A DNA stretch of 64,000 nucleotides from JBCCCJ01 sp039029315 (GCA_039029315.1 JBCCGK010000023.1:56670-120669), one strand, 5' to 3'; counted from the stretch's first letter, positions 53,907-63,644 are shown. A program made the numbers and translations. Notes: a model not told the origin generated them from the sequence alone.

Positions 53907-55742
53907 ATGTACATCCGACCTTTTCTATTTTGTTTTTTTCTTTTTTTATTTCTTCCTGACTGTTGTTGGGCACAACCGACATCTGCCTACGTTTCAGGAA
54001 CAGTCATCGATGGTGTAACTAAGCAGCCAATCGAATTCTCTTCAGTATTTTTGTACACGCGAGAGGCCGAGCAGTTGAAATTACTCAACACCTATCAAAC
54101 AGATCAGACTGCCCAATATCACTTTGATCTCGATCCTCGAAATCAATATCAACTCCTGGCCAGTGCACCAGAATACTTTATCAACCGGTTTACGCTCCCT
54201 TTCTTCGAGGCCGGAGATAGTCTTTTCCATGATATCCCAATTGAGTTAGAGCCAATTAGGATTATAGAGCCGATCCCCTTTCGTTTATTATTTCTCGGGG
54301 ATCCTGTTTATCGTTTCCTTCAGAAAGATTGGAGCAGGTCGATAGATACTGTCCGGGATTATTTTGGAGGATATGTTGAATTGTATGAGAATCTGTTTAT
54401 CCCAAGCTCTCAACTTTCTCAAACGAAGGTTTCAGTCGAGGCAGACCCAATGGCCTATAGATTGACCAGATGTCTGATAGAACGCGATCAACTGCCCCAT
54501 CCCAATAATATATATCCAAGTCGATTGATCAATCACTACTCCTATAACTACGATCAACCAGAAGGCAAGCATCCCATCCATCTCCAAAGTCATGTACTTC
54601 CTTGCCCATGGAATCCAGACAATTCCTTGTTGCACATAGGCATGCAAACCAAAAAGATCGATCCTCTTTCCTCCCCCCCATTGAATGTGGTTCTTTTGCT
54701 GGATTTCACAAGATCTTTTTATGGAGAAAATGACATCCACCTGGTCAAACAAGTGCTGAGAAACATTATTCAGGAACTTCGTCCACAAGACCGAATCTCT
54801 ATTCTCAGCCTTGATTATCAAATAGATCTTATTCTTCCTCCAACTTCAGGAGTTGATACATCTGCCTTGTTCAACCTCATTGATCAGATAGAGATTGAGC
54901 AGGCGGGAATTAATCTAGAAGCCATACAGGATGCTTTTGATCTGATCCACTCATCCGGGTCTCCCAACACCTCCAATAGCGTTATTTTTATCACAGAGGG
55001 AGGAATCAATCCAGGCTATTTTTGGTATGCTGATCATTACAATTGGGCTGATTCTATTGCCAAACAATATAGCTCAGGGACCCGGTTTTCGGTTTTTGAG
55101 ATCACACCAGAATATCCAGGAGATCATAGATACGACAAATTGGTCCAACAAGGCGGTGGACAATATGCTATCATTGAACGAGCAGAGGAAGCCAAACTCT
55201 TTATTCAAAGAGAATTGACTCGTTCTTTTTCTCCCAAAGTAAAGGATGTTCATCTGACTATCGATTTCCCGTCGACAGTTGTAAAGGCTTATAGATTGAT
55301 TGGACAAGAATATCGAAGGTTGGAGGGAAACAGGGTTGACATGCCTCCATCTTCTGTGGGTCAACTATATGCTGGCCAATCTTATACTGCATTGTACGAA
55401 TTGATTCCTCAGGCCATTGGACCAGATGTTCCGCCAGATCCTATAGACATATCCCTCCACTACACTCCAGCATCTCAATCATCTTCAGAGGTTCTTCATC
55501 ATCAGGTACTCTTTGATTCTACAGATCCAATTCCGGCAGACGTTTTTTTCGCAGCATCCGTAGCAGAGTTTGGGCTCCTTGTGCGGGATCATACACATAA
55601 AGGCCAAGCCAATTGGGATAGCATCATTCGTGGGGCGAAAAAAGGATTATCATATGATCCTTATGGCTACAAACAAGAATTTGTTGAATGGATGAGAAAA
55701 GCAAAAAAAATGTGGCATAACAAGGAAAAGAAGATGAAATAG
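53907..55742 (+). CDS. Exported von Willebrand factor type A protein with carboxypeptidase-like N-terminal domain
   Basis: A 611-residue protein; the start chosen opens a strong signal peptide (FLFCFFLFLFLPDCCWAQ). Residues about 25-115 form a carboxypeptidase regulatory-like beta-sandwich (VSGTVIDGVTKQPIEFSSV). A VWA domain spans about 255-450, with the metal site DFTRSFYGE, an Asp-x-Thr-x-Ser variant of the usual Asp-x-Ser-x-Ser, and later TSGVDTSALF and FITEGG. The end matches the YfbK/DUF3520-like tail (VLHHQVLFDSTDP, AASVAEFGLLVRD, GAKKGLSYDPYGYKQEFVEWM). Such proteins are thought to act in surface or periplasmic protein interactions. Function here unknown. Confidence 0.85.
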   Translation: MYIRPFLFCFFLFLFLPDCCWAQPTSAYVSGTVIDGVTKQPIEFSSVFLYTREAEQLKLLNTYQTDQTAQYHFDLDPRNQYQLLASAPEYFINRFTLPFFEAGDSLFHDIPIELEPIRIIEPIPFRLLFLGDPVYRFLQKDWSRSIDTVRDYFGGYVELYENLFIPSSQLSQTKVSVEADPMAYRLTRCLIERDQLPHPNNIYPSRLINHYSYNYDQPEGKHPIHLQSHVLPCPWNPDNSLLHIGMQTKKIDPLSSPPLNVVLLLDFTRSFYGENDIHLVKQVLRNIIQELRPQDRISILSLDYQIDLILPPTSGVDTSALFNLIDQIEIEQAGINLEAIQDAFDLIHSSGSPNTSNSVIFITEGGINPGYFWYADHYNWADSIAKQYSSGTRFSVFEITPEYPGDHRYDKLVQQGGGQYAIIERAEEAKLFIQRELTRSFSPKVKDVHLTIDFPSTVVKAYRLIGQEYRRLEGNRVDMPPSSVGQLYAGQSYTALYELIPQAIGPDVPPDPIDISLHYTPASQSSSEVLHHQVLFDSTDPIPADVFFAASVAEFGLLVRDHTHKGQANWDSIIRGAKKGLSYDPYGYKQEFVEWMRKAKKMWHNKEKKMK

Positions 55743-55771
55743 AAATTCTCTTTCTCCATTGTCGAAGAAAA

Positions 55772-56116
55772 TTATGTGACAGCATATTCAGTATCCTTTC
55801 TTCTGTTAGGATGCAAAAATCCCAAGACCAGATCCTGCTTGAGAATCCCTTTGTCCAACAACATTTGCCCAACTACCAAATCGGTGCCATCATGCTGAAG
55901 CCAAACACGCCCATTCTCCATCACATCTATATGCAAAAAGCAACCGTAGATGCGTTTTTTTCCTTTCCAACCTGCAGAGAACAACAGATAATGACCTGAT
56001 TCATGGTCCTTGATAAATTGCGTTTGAATAGGATCATCTGGCTTGAGTCCCGGCAGTCCTACCTCATCCAGTACTTCTGATACGATTTGTTTATATTTTT
56101 TTAGTTTGTTGTCCAT
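55772..56116 (-). CDS. xisI: XisI-family protein
   Basis: A 114-residue protein matching the XisI family: MDNKLKKYKQIVSEVLDE, then YLLFSAGWKGKKRIYGCFLHIDV, VWLQHDGTDLVVGQMLLDKGI, and a tail LVLGFLHPNRRKDTEYAV. XisI with XisH controls excision of the fdxN element in heterocystous cyanobacteria, but paralogues are common outside that setting with unknown roles. It overlaps xisH by 16 bp and is co-translated with it. Confidence 0.9.
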   Translation of the reverse strand: MDNKLKKYKQIVSEVLDEVGLPGLKPDDPIQTQFIKDHESGHYLLFSAGWKGKKRIYGCFLHIDVMENGRVWLQHDGTDLVVGQMLLDKGILKQDLVLGFLHPNRRKDTEYAVT

Positions 56117-56520
56117 TGTACTAAAGTCTCGTCTTCAACATTATATACAATCAACTTTATCTGGCTATTTTGAATAGTTGTTTGGGTAAGAGCTTCAGAA
56201 AAAAAGGAATCAAATGCTTCGTCTGGAACAGCTAGATATAACTCTCTTTCTGGATCTTCATCTGCCAAAGCAGAACGATAATATAAGAATTGGCCTGTCG
56301 CTAGATAAAAATCTGACAATACAGATAGCCCAATAAAACTTTTCACTTCAACTGCGATTTTTTCAGGTCCTTTTTCGGCTGCAATGATTTGTTCAGCCCC
56401 TAGGTCAATTTTTATATTTCTACCTTGAGCCCTTAACCGAAGGGGATCATCAGTGATAACCCAACCATCTTTTTCTAAAGCCGCACGAACTACATCATGA
56501 TATTTATCTTTTGCTGACAT
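56101..56520 (-). CDS. xisH: XisH-family PD-(D/E)xK-like protein
   Basis: A 139-residue protein starting MSAKDKYHDVVRAALEKDGW. The core KIDLGAEQIIAAEKGPEKI, followed by AVEVKSF, gives a nuclease-like Asp ... Glu-x-Lys, and the remainder is typical (LSDFYLATGQFLYYRSAL). XisH partners XisI. No site-specific recombinase (XisF-like) and no interrupted gene is seen nearby, so a role in element excision is unlikely here; a stress, toxin-antitoxin-like or nuclease role is open. Confidence 0.9.
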   Translation of the reverse strand: MSAKDKYHDVVRAALEKDGWVITDDPLRLRAQGRNIKIDLGAEQIIAAEKGPEKIAVEVKSFIGLSVLSDFYLATGQFLYYRSALADEDPERELYLAVPDEAFDSFFSEALTQTTIQNSQIKLIVYNVEDETLVQWTTN

Positions 56521-56556
56521 ACAATCAAAGATAAAAAATTTACCCATACTTCTTCC

Positions 56557-57000
56557 CTATCCCCATCGCTGAATCTCAATCAAATTCCCATCGGGATCTT
56601 TCACATAAGCAAAAGTCAATGCTCCCTTGCCTGCCACACTCGTCTCAATGATCTCTCCATATGCAGTCCCTCCATGTGCAACAACCTGCGCACAAACGGC
56701 TCGCACATCCTCCACTTCGAAGGCAATATGCCGAAATCCCACACGATTGGACAGGGAAGATGGAGCTTGTAAATTGTCTGCGTATTGATAGACTTCCAAA
56801 GTCGGTCCATGCTCCCCATAACCCGGCAAGCGAAGATGAACCCCACGAAGATGCGCATTGGGAACACCCGTTCCTCTTTCCAACCAGTCCCCGGATTGAT
56901 CTCTTTCTGGTGGAACGACCTCGCAAGCAAATACTTGTACATAGAAGTCAGCAAGCCGTTGCCAGTCCTGTGTGATGATGTTGGTATGGACGAATTTCAT
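56557..57000 (-). CDS. VOC (glyoxalase/bleomycin resistance) family protein
   Basis: A 147-residue single VOC module: KFVHTNIITQDWQRLADFYVQVF at the start (shown in part), then GPTLEVYQY (metal Glu), FRHIAFEVEDV (metal His) and a final FAYVKDPDGNLIEIQ. The start at MKFVHTN is preferred over one 9 bp upstream. Members are isomerases, dioxygenases or drug-binding proteins; specificity cannot be read. Confidence 0.9.
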   Translation of the reverse strand: MKFVHTNIITQDWQRLADFYVQVFACEVVPPERDQSGDWLERGTGVPNAHLRGVHLRLPGYGEHGPTLEVYQYADNLQAPSSLSNRVGFRHIAFEVEDVRAVCAQVVAHGGTAYGEIIETSVAGKGALTFAYVKDPDGNLIEIQRWG

Positions 57001-57093
57001 AACAATCAAAGTACAAAATTCTCTTTCTCCTCCTCAGAACAAATGCTATTTTCGATTCACAAAAGCTCATAATACTTTCACAAACCCATTATC

Positions 57094-58515
57094 ATGAAAC
57101 AAACATCTCCCCTCCAACAAGCCATGTTTCAGGACATGGCTGACAAACACATTTTTGATCAGGCGAAAAATTATGGTTACGAATATGTCGATCAAGCCTG
57201 GGATCGTCATGTCTATCCGAGTGAGAAAGCCCTGAGTCAACTGAGTGTCTTTGATGAAGCACTTCCAGACAACATTGGACATGCTTCAGACATTCTGGCG
57301 CACCTGCATACCTATGGCTCTCCAGCTACTGTCTCGCAGATTGCTGGTCGCTACTTTGGCTTTGTCAATGGCGGCGTGGTACCTGCTGGACTAGCAGCGA
57401 GGTGTCTGGCAGATTTTTGGGATCAGAACACAGCCATGGAAGTCATCTCTCCCATCTCAGCAAAATTGGAGTCTGTTGTCGAATCCTGGTTGAGAGAATT
57501 GTTTGGTCTACCTGAACAAACGGTGGCAGGCTATGTCAGTGGCACCTCATCAGCCAATCTGTGTGGATTGGCTGCTGCACGATATCGCATTCTCCAAAGA
57601 CAAGGCTGGGACATCAATGAACAAGGCTTGTTTGCTGCACCGAGGATTCGAATTGTGACAGGCCATCATGCGCATTCTTCTGCGCTCAAAGCCATCAAAC
57701 TGCTCGGATTCGGACGGGCCAATATTGAATGGGTAGAAGTCGACGATCAGGGCAGACTCATCGCTGATCAACTCCCTGACTTGGACGCTCAAACCATTGT
57801 TGTTCTCCAAGCTGGCAATGTTAATTCCGGGTCATTCGATCCATTTGAAGCAGTCTGTATCAAAGCACAACAAGCCAAGGCCTGGGTGCATGTGGATGGG
57901 GCATTCGGCTTGTGGGCAGGGGCGAGCCAGCGACTCAAGCCTCTCACAACCGGAATGGAACTCGCCAGTTCCTGGGCCGTTGATGGTCATAAAACTCTCA
58001 ATACGCCTTATGATTCCGGCATTGTTTTGTGTGCTGATCCAGAGGCCATGGTCTCGGCTATGCATATGTCTGGTGCTTATCTGGTTCGGGGCAAAAAGCG
58101 CGATGGCATGTTTTATACACCAGAGATGTCCCGACGAGCCAGGATCATCGAATTGTGGGCGACGATGAAGTATCTCGGTAGGCAGGGCATAGATGAGATG
58201 ATCTGGGGCATGCACGAACGCGCCAGACAATTTGCAGAAGAACTGACTGCAGCAGGATTTGAGATTCTGAATGATGTGGTCTTCAATCAGGTATTGGTCT
58301 CCTGTGGCTCAGATGACGCTACTGAACAAACCCTCCAGCGCGTACAGGAACTCCGAACCTGCTGGTGTGGCGGCTCTTCCTGGTTTGGGAAAAAAGTGAT
58401 CCGAATCAGTGTGTGCAATTGGGCGACGACAGCGGAAGATGTTTCTCAATCAGTAGCTTCCTTTGTCCAGGCCCGCAATGAGGTTATGAGCTTGCCAAAA
58501 TCCAACCTTTATTGA
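57094..58515 (+). CDS. PLP-dependent group II (glutamate/aromatic amino acid-type) decarboxylase
   Basis: A 473-residue fold-type I enzyme. Motifs: GYVSGTSSANLCGLAAAR (phosphate binding), TGHHAHSSALKAIKLLG, WVHVDGAFGLW (Asp to the pyridine nitrogen), and WAVDGHKTLNTPYDSG with the PLP Lys300. Members decarboxylate Glu, Asp, Tyr, Trp or Dopa; the DGHKTLNTPYDSG context belongs to a less studied bacterial subgroup. The stop codon TGA overlaps an ATG of the next frame, suggesting possible coupling to the LURP-one-like gene. Confidence 0.92.
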   Translation: MKQTSPLQQAMFQDMADKHIFDQAKNYGYEYVDQAWDRHVYPSEKALSQLSVFDEALPDNIGHASDILAHLHTYGSPATVSQIAGRYFGFVNGGVVPAGLAARCLADFWDQNTAMEVISPISAKLESVVESWLRELFGLPEQTVAGYVSGTSSANLCGLAAARYRILQRQGWDINEQGLFAAPRIRIVTGHHAHSSALKAIKLLGFGRANIEWVEVDDQGRLIADQLPDLDAQTIVVLQAGNVNSGSFDPFEAVCIKAQQAKAWVHVDGAFGLWAGASQRLKPLTTGMELASSWAVDGHKTLNTPYDSGIVLCADPEAMVSAMHMSGAYLVRGKKRDGMFYTPEMSRRARIIELWATMKYLGRQGIDEMIWGMHERARQFAEELTAAGFEILNDVVFNQVLVSCGSDDATEQTLQRVQELRTCWCGGSSWFGKKVIRISVCNWATTAEDVSQSVASFVQARNEVMSLPKSNLY

Positions 58516-58565
58516 TGAGCGACATCTATATTCCTACATACTCAACTTTCTCAAGAACCAACCCC

Positions 58566-59162
58566 ATGCAAAACCTCAAATTCCCATTACATTTTACCTT
58601 CAAAATTTCTACCCTCTCCAATGATTTTGTGGCCAAAGATGCAGAAGAACGCACCATCGCTTATGTTCGACAAAAGATGCTCAAGTTGATCGATGAGGTG
58701 CTTGTCTACAAGGACGAATCGAAATCTGAGGTCAAATACTCCATCAAGGCCAACAAATGGATTGATTTTTCTGCTGCCTATCTCTTCTCGGATCAGTCAG
58801 GTCGTGAGTTAGGACGCGTTGCCAGAAAAGGTTGGGCTTCCCTCTGGAAAGCTCGCTATGAGATTTATGACGAGAACCAGAAACAGGATCTCCTCATTCA
58901 GGAAGAAAATGGTTGGGTCAAAGTCATAGACGGTATGGTCGGAGAAATCCCGATCCTGGGCATGCTCACTGGATACCTGTTCAATCCTTCCTATCTCTTG
59001 ACAAGACCTGATGGAAGCGAAGTGGCCAAATTAAGCAAAGAGCCCTCCTTTTTTGGACGCAAATTCAAAGTCGAGAAGCTCGCTCCTTTTGAAGAAGGAG
59101 AAGAAACCAGAATTGTATTGGGATTGATGATGATGATCCTGATGGAAAGAAGACGGGGATAA
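58566..59162 (+). CDS. LURP-one-related (Tubby C-terminal-like) protein
   Basis: A 198-residue protein; MQNLKFPLHFTFKIS matches the usual beginning of this group, although an ATG at 58515 overlapping the previous stop is available. Features: VAKDAEERTIAYVRQKMLKLIDEV, then SAAYLFSDQSGRELGRVARKG and a hydrophobic strand-rich end with KVEKLAPFEEGEETRIVLGL (in part). The fold resembles phospholipid scramblase/Tubby domains, presumed membrane-binding. Function unknown. Confidence 0.85.
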   Translation: MQNLKFPLHFTFKISTLSNDFVAKDAEERTIAYVRQKMLKLIDEVLVYKDESKSEVKYSIKANKWIDFSAAYLFSDQSGRELGRVARKGWASLWKARYEIYDENQKQDLLIQEENGWVKVIDGMVGEIPILGMLTGYLFNPSYLLTRPDGSEVAKLSKEPSFFGRKFKVEKLAPFEEGEETRIVLGLMMMILMERRRG

Positions 59163-59218
59163 ATTCGAAACTTAGCTAAGGATGTAAGGTAATACTCGGC
59201 ATTATGACCACGGAGATA

Positions 59219-59365
59219 GGTATAGGGTATGGGGGAAATATGGGTATAAGGCTTAATGTTGAGCTGTCCTGGATTCATAAACATCTCACCTTATACCTCT
59301 GAATAGGTTGGATTGGATGCTGAACCAGATTCTTGACCACCCAGCCTTATACCCCATACCTTAGA
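59219..59365. repeat. Palindromic repeat between convergent genes
   Basis: An 11-bp inverted repeat (GGGTATAAGGC, 59242-59252; GCCTTATACCC, 59344-59354) overlaps a second pair (GTATGGGG and CCCCATAC), and a third GGTATAAGG word lies between. The words resemble a dispersed GGTATAAGG-type intergenic repeat. It may also end both flanking transcripts. Confidence 0.45.
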
Positions 59366-59384
59366 CCTTAGACCCATAAATTCC

Positions 59385-60206
59385 CTAGTCCTTCTCCATC
59401 TCATTCGCCGTCACATACTTCAGCCCATTGACCATGGTTGGGATCATGGTGGTGAAATGATTTTTGTCTGGCATAACCTCTAGGCGCCATTTCAGATTCT
59501 TGCCTTCATAGCCGCTGAAAGCCGTCGCGATTTTGTGAGAGCCTTTCGAGATCCGATTGCCTTCCGAACCCATGGTGAAGTAGACATCATTGTTCATTTC
59601 TTTTTCATTCGCCAGGGTTTCTTCTAGTTGGCCAAAAAGAGAATTGGCTCGGTCTTGAACGGAAGGACTGATCAAGATATAGTCATCGAAAAGATTGTGG
59701 GATTCTGTCAAGGTATAGACCCCAAATAGCCCTCCCAGCGAGTGGCCCATATACAGGCTGTGATCATTGGTGGAAAAATTTTTATCAACAAAAGGAATCA
59801 GCTGATTGGAGACAAAGGCCAAAAAATCCTTCCCCTCTCCAGCATCTTCCCGCCACTCTACCTTCTCCGGTGTCAGATCTGGCCACCAGCGAATATTGGT
59901 TACGCCAACAACGATCATCTCGGGTATCTCCCGATGTCTGGCCAATAGACGTGTGACGCCCGTTGCACAATGAAATAGGTCTTCGCCTCCGATGAACAAG
60001 TACAGGCAAGGATAATCCAGCGTATCTTTGCGTTCTTCATAATTGTCCGGCAGATAGACCGAGACATCATAAGCAAAATCCGTGTACTGAGATGTCAGCT
60101 CATAGGTTTGACCAATGGTTACGGCTTGTTTAGACGTTTGTGCAGGGAGAATCTGTGCACTTAGGCAAAAAGTACCCAGCACACAAAGAGAGAGAAGTTG
60201 ATTCAT
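59385..60206 (-). CDS. Exported esterase, alpha/beta hydrolase (esterase D / Fes-like)
   Basis: A 273-residue protein; start at MNQLLSLCVLGTFCLSAQILPAQ, a signal peptide. The alpha/beta-hydrolase core shows DYPCLYLFIGG, IVVGVTNI, the nucleophile elbow GHSLGGLFG (Ser), and a C-terminal MPDKNHFTTM with the likely catalytic His. This group includes feruloyl, acetyl-xylan and siderophore esterases. It may remove ester groups from glycans or peptides; substrate unknown. Confidence 0.9.
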   Translation of the reverse strand: MNQLLSLCVLGTFCLSAQILPAQTSKQAVTIGQTYELTSQYTDFAYDVSVYLPDNYEERKDTLDYPCLYLFIGGEDLFHCATGVTRLLARHREIPEMIVVGVTNIRWWPDLTPEKVEWREDAGEGKDFLAFVSNQLIPFVDKNFSTNDHSLYMGHSLGGLFGVYTLTESHNLFDDYILISPSVQDRANSLFGQLEETLANEKEMNNDVYFTMGSEGNRISKGSHKIATAFSGYEGKNLKWRLEVMPDKNHFTTMIPTMVNGLKYVTANEMEKD

Positions 60207-60299
60207 GGAAGAAAAATTAAATTGTCGTGACATTCACTTCAAAGAACCACCCACCAAGATAGAAGTTGCGCGGCCGTGAAATTCCGGGACATGCCAGAT

Positions 60300-61223
60300 T
60301 TATTTCAGTTGGTTGACCTGCAGGGAGAGGCGGACCTCGGGAGAAGAGTTCGTGGGAAACACCGACAAGCGAATCGATGAGAAGGAATTGTCGGGGAGTT
60401 GATCCATGTGAAACATTTTCTCATCTACCAGGAAATACTGAAAGTCGCCCAGTTGAACAAATCTGAGTTCCGACTCTTGAAAGACAGTCCATTCGAGGTG
60501 ATAATAGATCGGTTGCTCTGGATAAGCAATAAGGATAGCATCTTCATTTAGTGTCATTTTGAAGTTTCCCCATGACAATTCAACCTGGTCCCGAAAGTTG
60601 CTTTTGCTGATGTTTGCGACAATGTCAAAATTCTTTCGCGTATCAAGGCCGGTGATTGGCGCAATCAATATCTCTGCCGAGCTGTCTTCATAAGCAAGGA
60701 TTTCCTGATCAATTTCTGTCTCGATCTCATCAATGTACCAGTCTGGGGGCAAGGTCTCTGGATCGAATAACTCATCGACATAATAGCTTCGCCAAATATC
60801 TGACACCAAACTTCGCAAACATCTTCTTCCATCCTCCGTCCCCTTCATGATGCTTTTGCATTCTCCATGATCCAGGATCACATTCTCATGCCGACGATCC
60901 AGAATACAGTGGCCCAACTCATGAAAGACGAGATATTCTTTTCCGATTTCATTTCGGTCATTCCAGTGATTGGGATTGATGGTCATTTCATTCGTCGCAT
61001 ACCGACAAATACCCGCTGCATGTGCGATGCTCCCAAACTCCATGCTGAAAGAAAAATCTTCCTTCTTCAGGTCAAGTCCTCGCATCTGTGCTTCTTCGAA
61101 GAAGCGATCCACATAAGGCACAAATGTTTCATCGATTACCTGAACATTTTCTTTTTCACAAGACATTAGCATCAGTGTGCTACTGAAGAGAATAATGAGG
61201 AAACGAGAAAATTGCATGTTCAT
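60300..61223 (-). CDS. Putative zinc metallopeptidase lipoprotein
   Basis: A 307-residue lipoprotein (lipobox MLMSC, Cys22). The motif His101-Glu-Leu-Gly-His105 with a third His112 (HELGHCILDRRH) indicates a zinc site; the spacing to the third His is one residue longer than in the classical metzincin HExxHxxGxxH. A C-terminal beta-rich domain of about 130 residues has no recognised family. Peptidase activity is inferred; I do not recognise a named family. Confidence 0.75.
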   Translation of the reverse strand: MNMQFSRFLIILFSSTLMLMSCEKENVQVIDETFVPYVDRFFEEAQMRGLDLKKEDFSFSMEFGSIAHAAGICRYATNEMTINPNHWNDRNEIGKEYLVFHELGHCILDRRHENVILDHGECKSIMKGTEDGRRCLRSLVSDIWRSYYVDELFDPETLPPDWYIDEIETEIDQEILAYEDSSAEILIAPITGLDTRKNFDIVANISKSNFRDQVELSWGNFKMTLNEDAILIAYPEQPIYYHLEWTVFQESELRFVQLGDFQYFLVDEKMFHMDQLPDNSFSSIRLSVFPTNSSPEVRLSLQVNQLK

Positions 61224-61464
61224 ATCATTCGTGATTCTTGAAAAACCAAGATAAAAATCTACCCATAGAACTCAAAAAAGGGCACTTGGGTTGTCAACAG
61301 TCTAAGCTTACGCTTATCCCTTATGCCAATCAAGGGTTGGATGCCTCCAAGAAGGTCATCCCAGACAACTGAGCGACCTAGCCAACTCATTTGTCTGAGA
61401 TTTACCCTTTGTCCAGATTCTATCTGCCCACCCAAGCGGTGAGTTCAGCTTTGTTGGGGATCTC

Positions 61465-62937
61465 TTACTGCTTGATGAGTCGGCGACTACCCCTTCCCTG
61501 ATCACTCTGAACAGAGAGCAGGTACAAACCATCGGCCTGATCAGACAAGTCTATGTCCGCTTCACGCCCGACAATATCTTTTACCTGAATCAACTGACCC
61601 TGAATCGTATAGACAGAGAGTCGTGCTTGAAGGGTCTCAGCAAATTGGATATGAAACCGAGCCGTCGAGGGATTGGGCCAGACTTCTGCTTTCAAGGAAT
61701 TCTCTTGCGGATCAATGGAGGAGATGATGTTGTCAAAATCCAGTGGCGTTCCCCATTCTTCTATGCCTTTTTTGTAGTAAACAAGCCAACGGGATAAACT
61801 ACTAGCAATGGTATGTGCCCTATAGTATCCTCCCCCGAGTCCTTCTATCCCATAATCCTCACGTAAGTTCTCAAAGGCACTGCTCTTAAAACAGTCCAAT
61901 CCACCTAAGCCCTTGCTCCATCTTGGATTGTAGTACTTGTATCGCCTTCCATCTCCAGCATCAGATCTTTCCCAACTGCACACATACTCTTCATTCACCC
62001 ACTTTCTCAAAAGGGAATCCCCATTCGCATGGATTCGGCCGGGTTGGTGGCTCAAACTATGGACAGGAATCACCCAGGGAATGGTGTCATTGGTGACGAT
62101 CCATTCGTTATCCTGAAAGGAATTGAAGATTTTTTGTCGCCAAACCTGATAAACAATCGTGTCCTGACTGGCGTTTTCAAGCCGCGACAGAATTTCAAAT
62201 TTTTCATAGGTTGAGTCCAATGGATAGCCAGAATCTGTTTCGCCGGTTTCTTCTACGTGCAACACATCTCCAGGATCAAAATCATAGATCTTTCCGGCAT
62301 TCAGACGCTCCGGCCCCAGATTCGGGTTGCTAAGGCTTGAGAGATACAAGGTAAAGGTATCTGAAGGAAAACGATCAAAATTATAGGTTTGTACCCAGCC
62401 CGATTGCTCACCAATGCGAAAAGTCTTGCCATCCCAACGATCATGCGAAATCACCATTCCGGTTGAATCTTTGTGAATGATGGAAAATTCCTTGATGAGA
62501 TCCTGAACCCCTAGCACATCGCTGAGACTTGATTCCATATGTACCGCCTCCATCACATTCCCATTGGGATAGGTATAAACAGTCCACCTCTCCCCTATCT
62601 GGGTTTGCGTTCGAAATTCGATGGATTCTAGTGTATCATTCGCGAAATGATAGATGCCTGTTGTACTATCCCACTGGACTGGATTGCTCAGCCAGAAATA
62701 TAGGTCATATGCCCATTGTTTCTCTTCTTCGATACAGAAGATCGGAAGGGCAGTTCGATAATAGCTAGCCAAACTATCATCCCAGGACACCGAATCCGGC
62801 GCAAGAAAGTAATTGGCTCCCTGATTGATATTGTATCCGGAAAAATAAGATTGACGGTCCAGCTTCATCAGCTGATAGTTCTGGGAAAATAATTGAACAG
62901 AAGCGATCACACATGGGAGGAGAAGTAGTTTTTTCAT
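61465..62937 (-). CDS. Secreted protein with type IX sorting tail, function unknown
   Basis: A 490-residue protein; start at MKKLLLLPCVIASVQLFSQ (signal peptide), not at the upstream Met. The body is beta-rich, with many Trp and Asp residues and no recognised enzyme motif. The C-terminal 80 residues form a type IX sorting domain (KAEVWPNPSTARFHIQF, DGLYLLSVQSDQG). It stands alone at the end of the coding part of the window. Confidence 0.85.
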   Translation of the reverse strand: MKKLLLLPCVIASVQLFSQNYQLMKLDRQSYFSGYNINQGANYFLAPDSVSWDDSLASYYRTALPIFCIEEEKQWAYDLYFWLSNPVQWDSTTGIYHFANDTLESIEFRTQTQIGERWTVYTYPNGNVMEAVHMESSLSDVLGVQDLIKEFSIIHKDSTGMVISHDRWDGKTFRIGEQSGWVQTYNFDRFPSDTFTLYLSSLSNPNLGPERLNAGKIYDFDPGDVLHVEETGETDSGYPLDSTYEKFEILSRLENASQDTIVYQVWRQKIFNSFQDNEWIVTNDTIPWVIPVHSLSHQPGRIHANGDSLLRKWVNEEYVCSWERSDAGDGRRYKYYNPRWSKGLGGLDCFKSSAFENLREDYGIEGLGGGYYRAHTIASSLSRWLVYYKKGIEEWGTPLDFDNIISSIDPQENSLKAEVWPNPSTARFHIQFAETLQARLSVYTIQGQLIQVKDIVGREADIDLSDQADGLYLLSVQSDQGRGSRRLIKQ

Positions 62938-63444
62938 GGAAAAGATGGTGTTGATGGTTGAGGAAAAAATCAGGATGTAGCATGTGTTAGATCGGGGGAA
63001 AAACACTTTTGACGATTGGCTGTTGGTTTTCCTCCACGTACAAATCATCTCCTATCTGATGTCTGCTGGGTCAGTTTTGTAAACATTTGTTAGGGACAAT
63101 GAGCTGAAGGAAGGAAGAAAAAGTCAACTGCTTTCTCTTGAAGACGGATGTTTTCCCTCAGAAGCTGCGGGAAAGCTTGGGCATTTCGGAAAGAAAAAAT
63201 ACGTACAGGAATAACAAAAAATCATAGGCCCTGTCAATCAGCGAGTTATCCAAAAGTTTTTTATCACATATTTTCACTCCAGAACCTTAAGTATGGAGAC
63301 TATTTCGAATGAAGAATTATGAATATTGAATAGGCTGCCAGACAGCGAGTTAGCAGAATCTATGTTCATATCTATACTTTGGGCCGCATGAATTGTTCCA
63401 TTTGATTCCTCTTTCATTCCCTGATCTTTACTCCCAATTTTTCC

Positions 63445-63508
63445 GGCTTATAAGCCTAGACGTGACGCGTTTGCGGGATGGAATCAGGGCAGAAAAACGC
63501 GTTACGTC
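63445..63508. repeat. 12-bp palindrome beside a 14-bp inverted repeat
   Basis: GGCTTATAAGCC (63445-63456) is a perfect palindrome. Two bases later GACGTGACGCGTTT (63459-63472) begins an inverted repeat completed by AAACGCGTTACGTC (63495-63508), one mismatch in 14, around a 22-nt spacer. Could be an operator, a small mobile-element end or an RNA hairpin. Confidence 0.55.
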
Positions 63509-63644
63509 TGAAAAATGCCTTACATCTTTACATCTAAAGTGAAGAATCTATCAGGTCCAATGTATAATTGTGTCCAACTAAGAGCCTTTTTTGGAATCTG
63601 TGCTGAGAATTTTCAGGGTTTATTTTTTTCTCAGACAAGGTTCC

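Noticed and set aside
56101..56520. XisH as evidence for a developmentally excised element
   Set aside because: No recombinase, direct-repeat borders or split gene are visible in the window.
62973..63002. GGATG and GGGGGAAAA upstream of the last secreted protein, resembling the shared operator
   Set aside because: The half-sites are 21 rather than 22 bp apart, the first is poorly matched, and no -7-like box lies at the expected distance.
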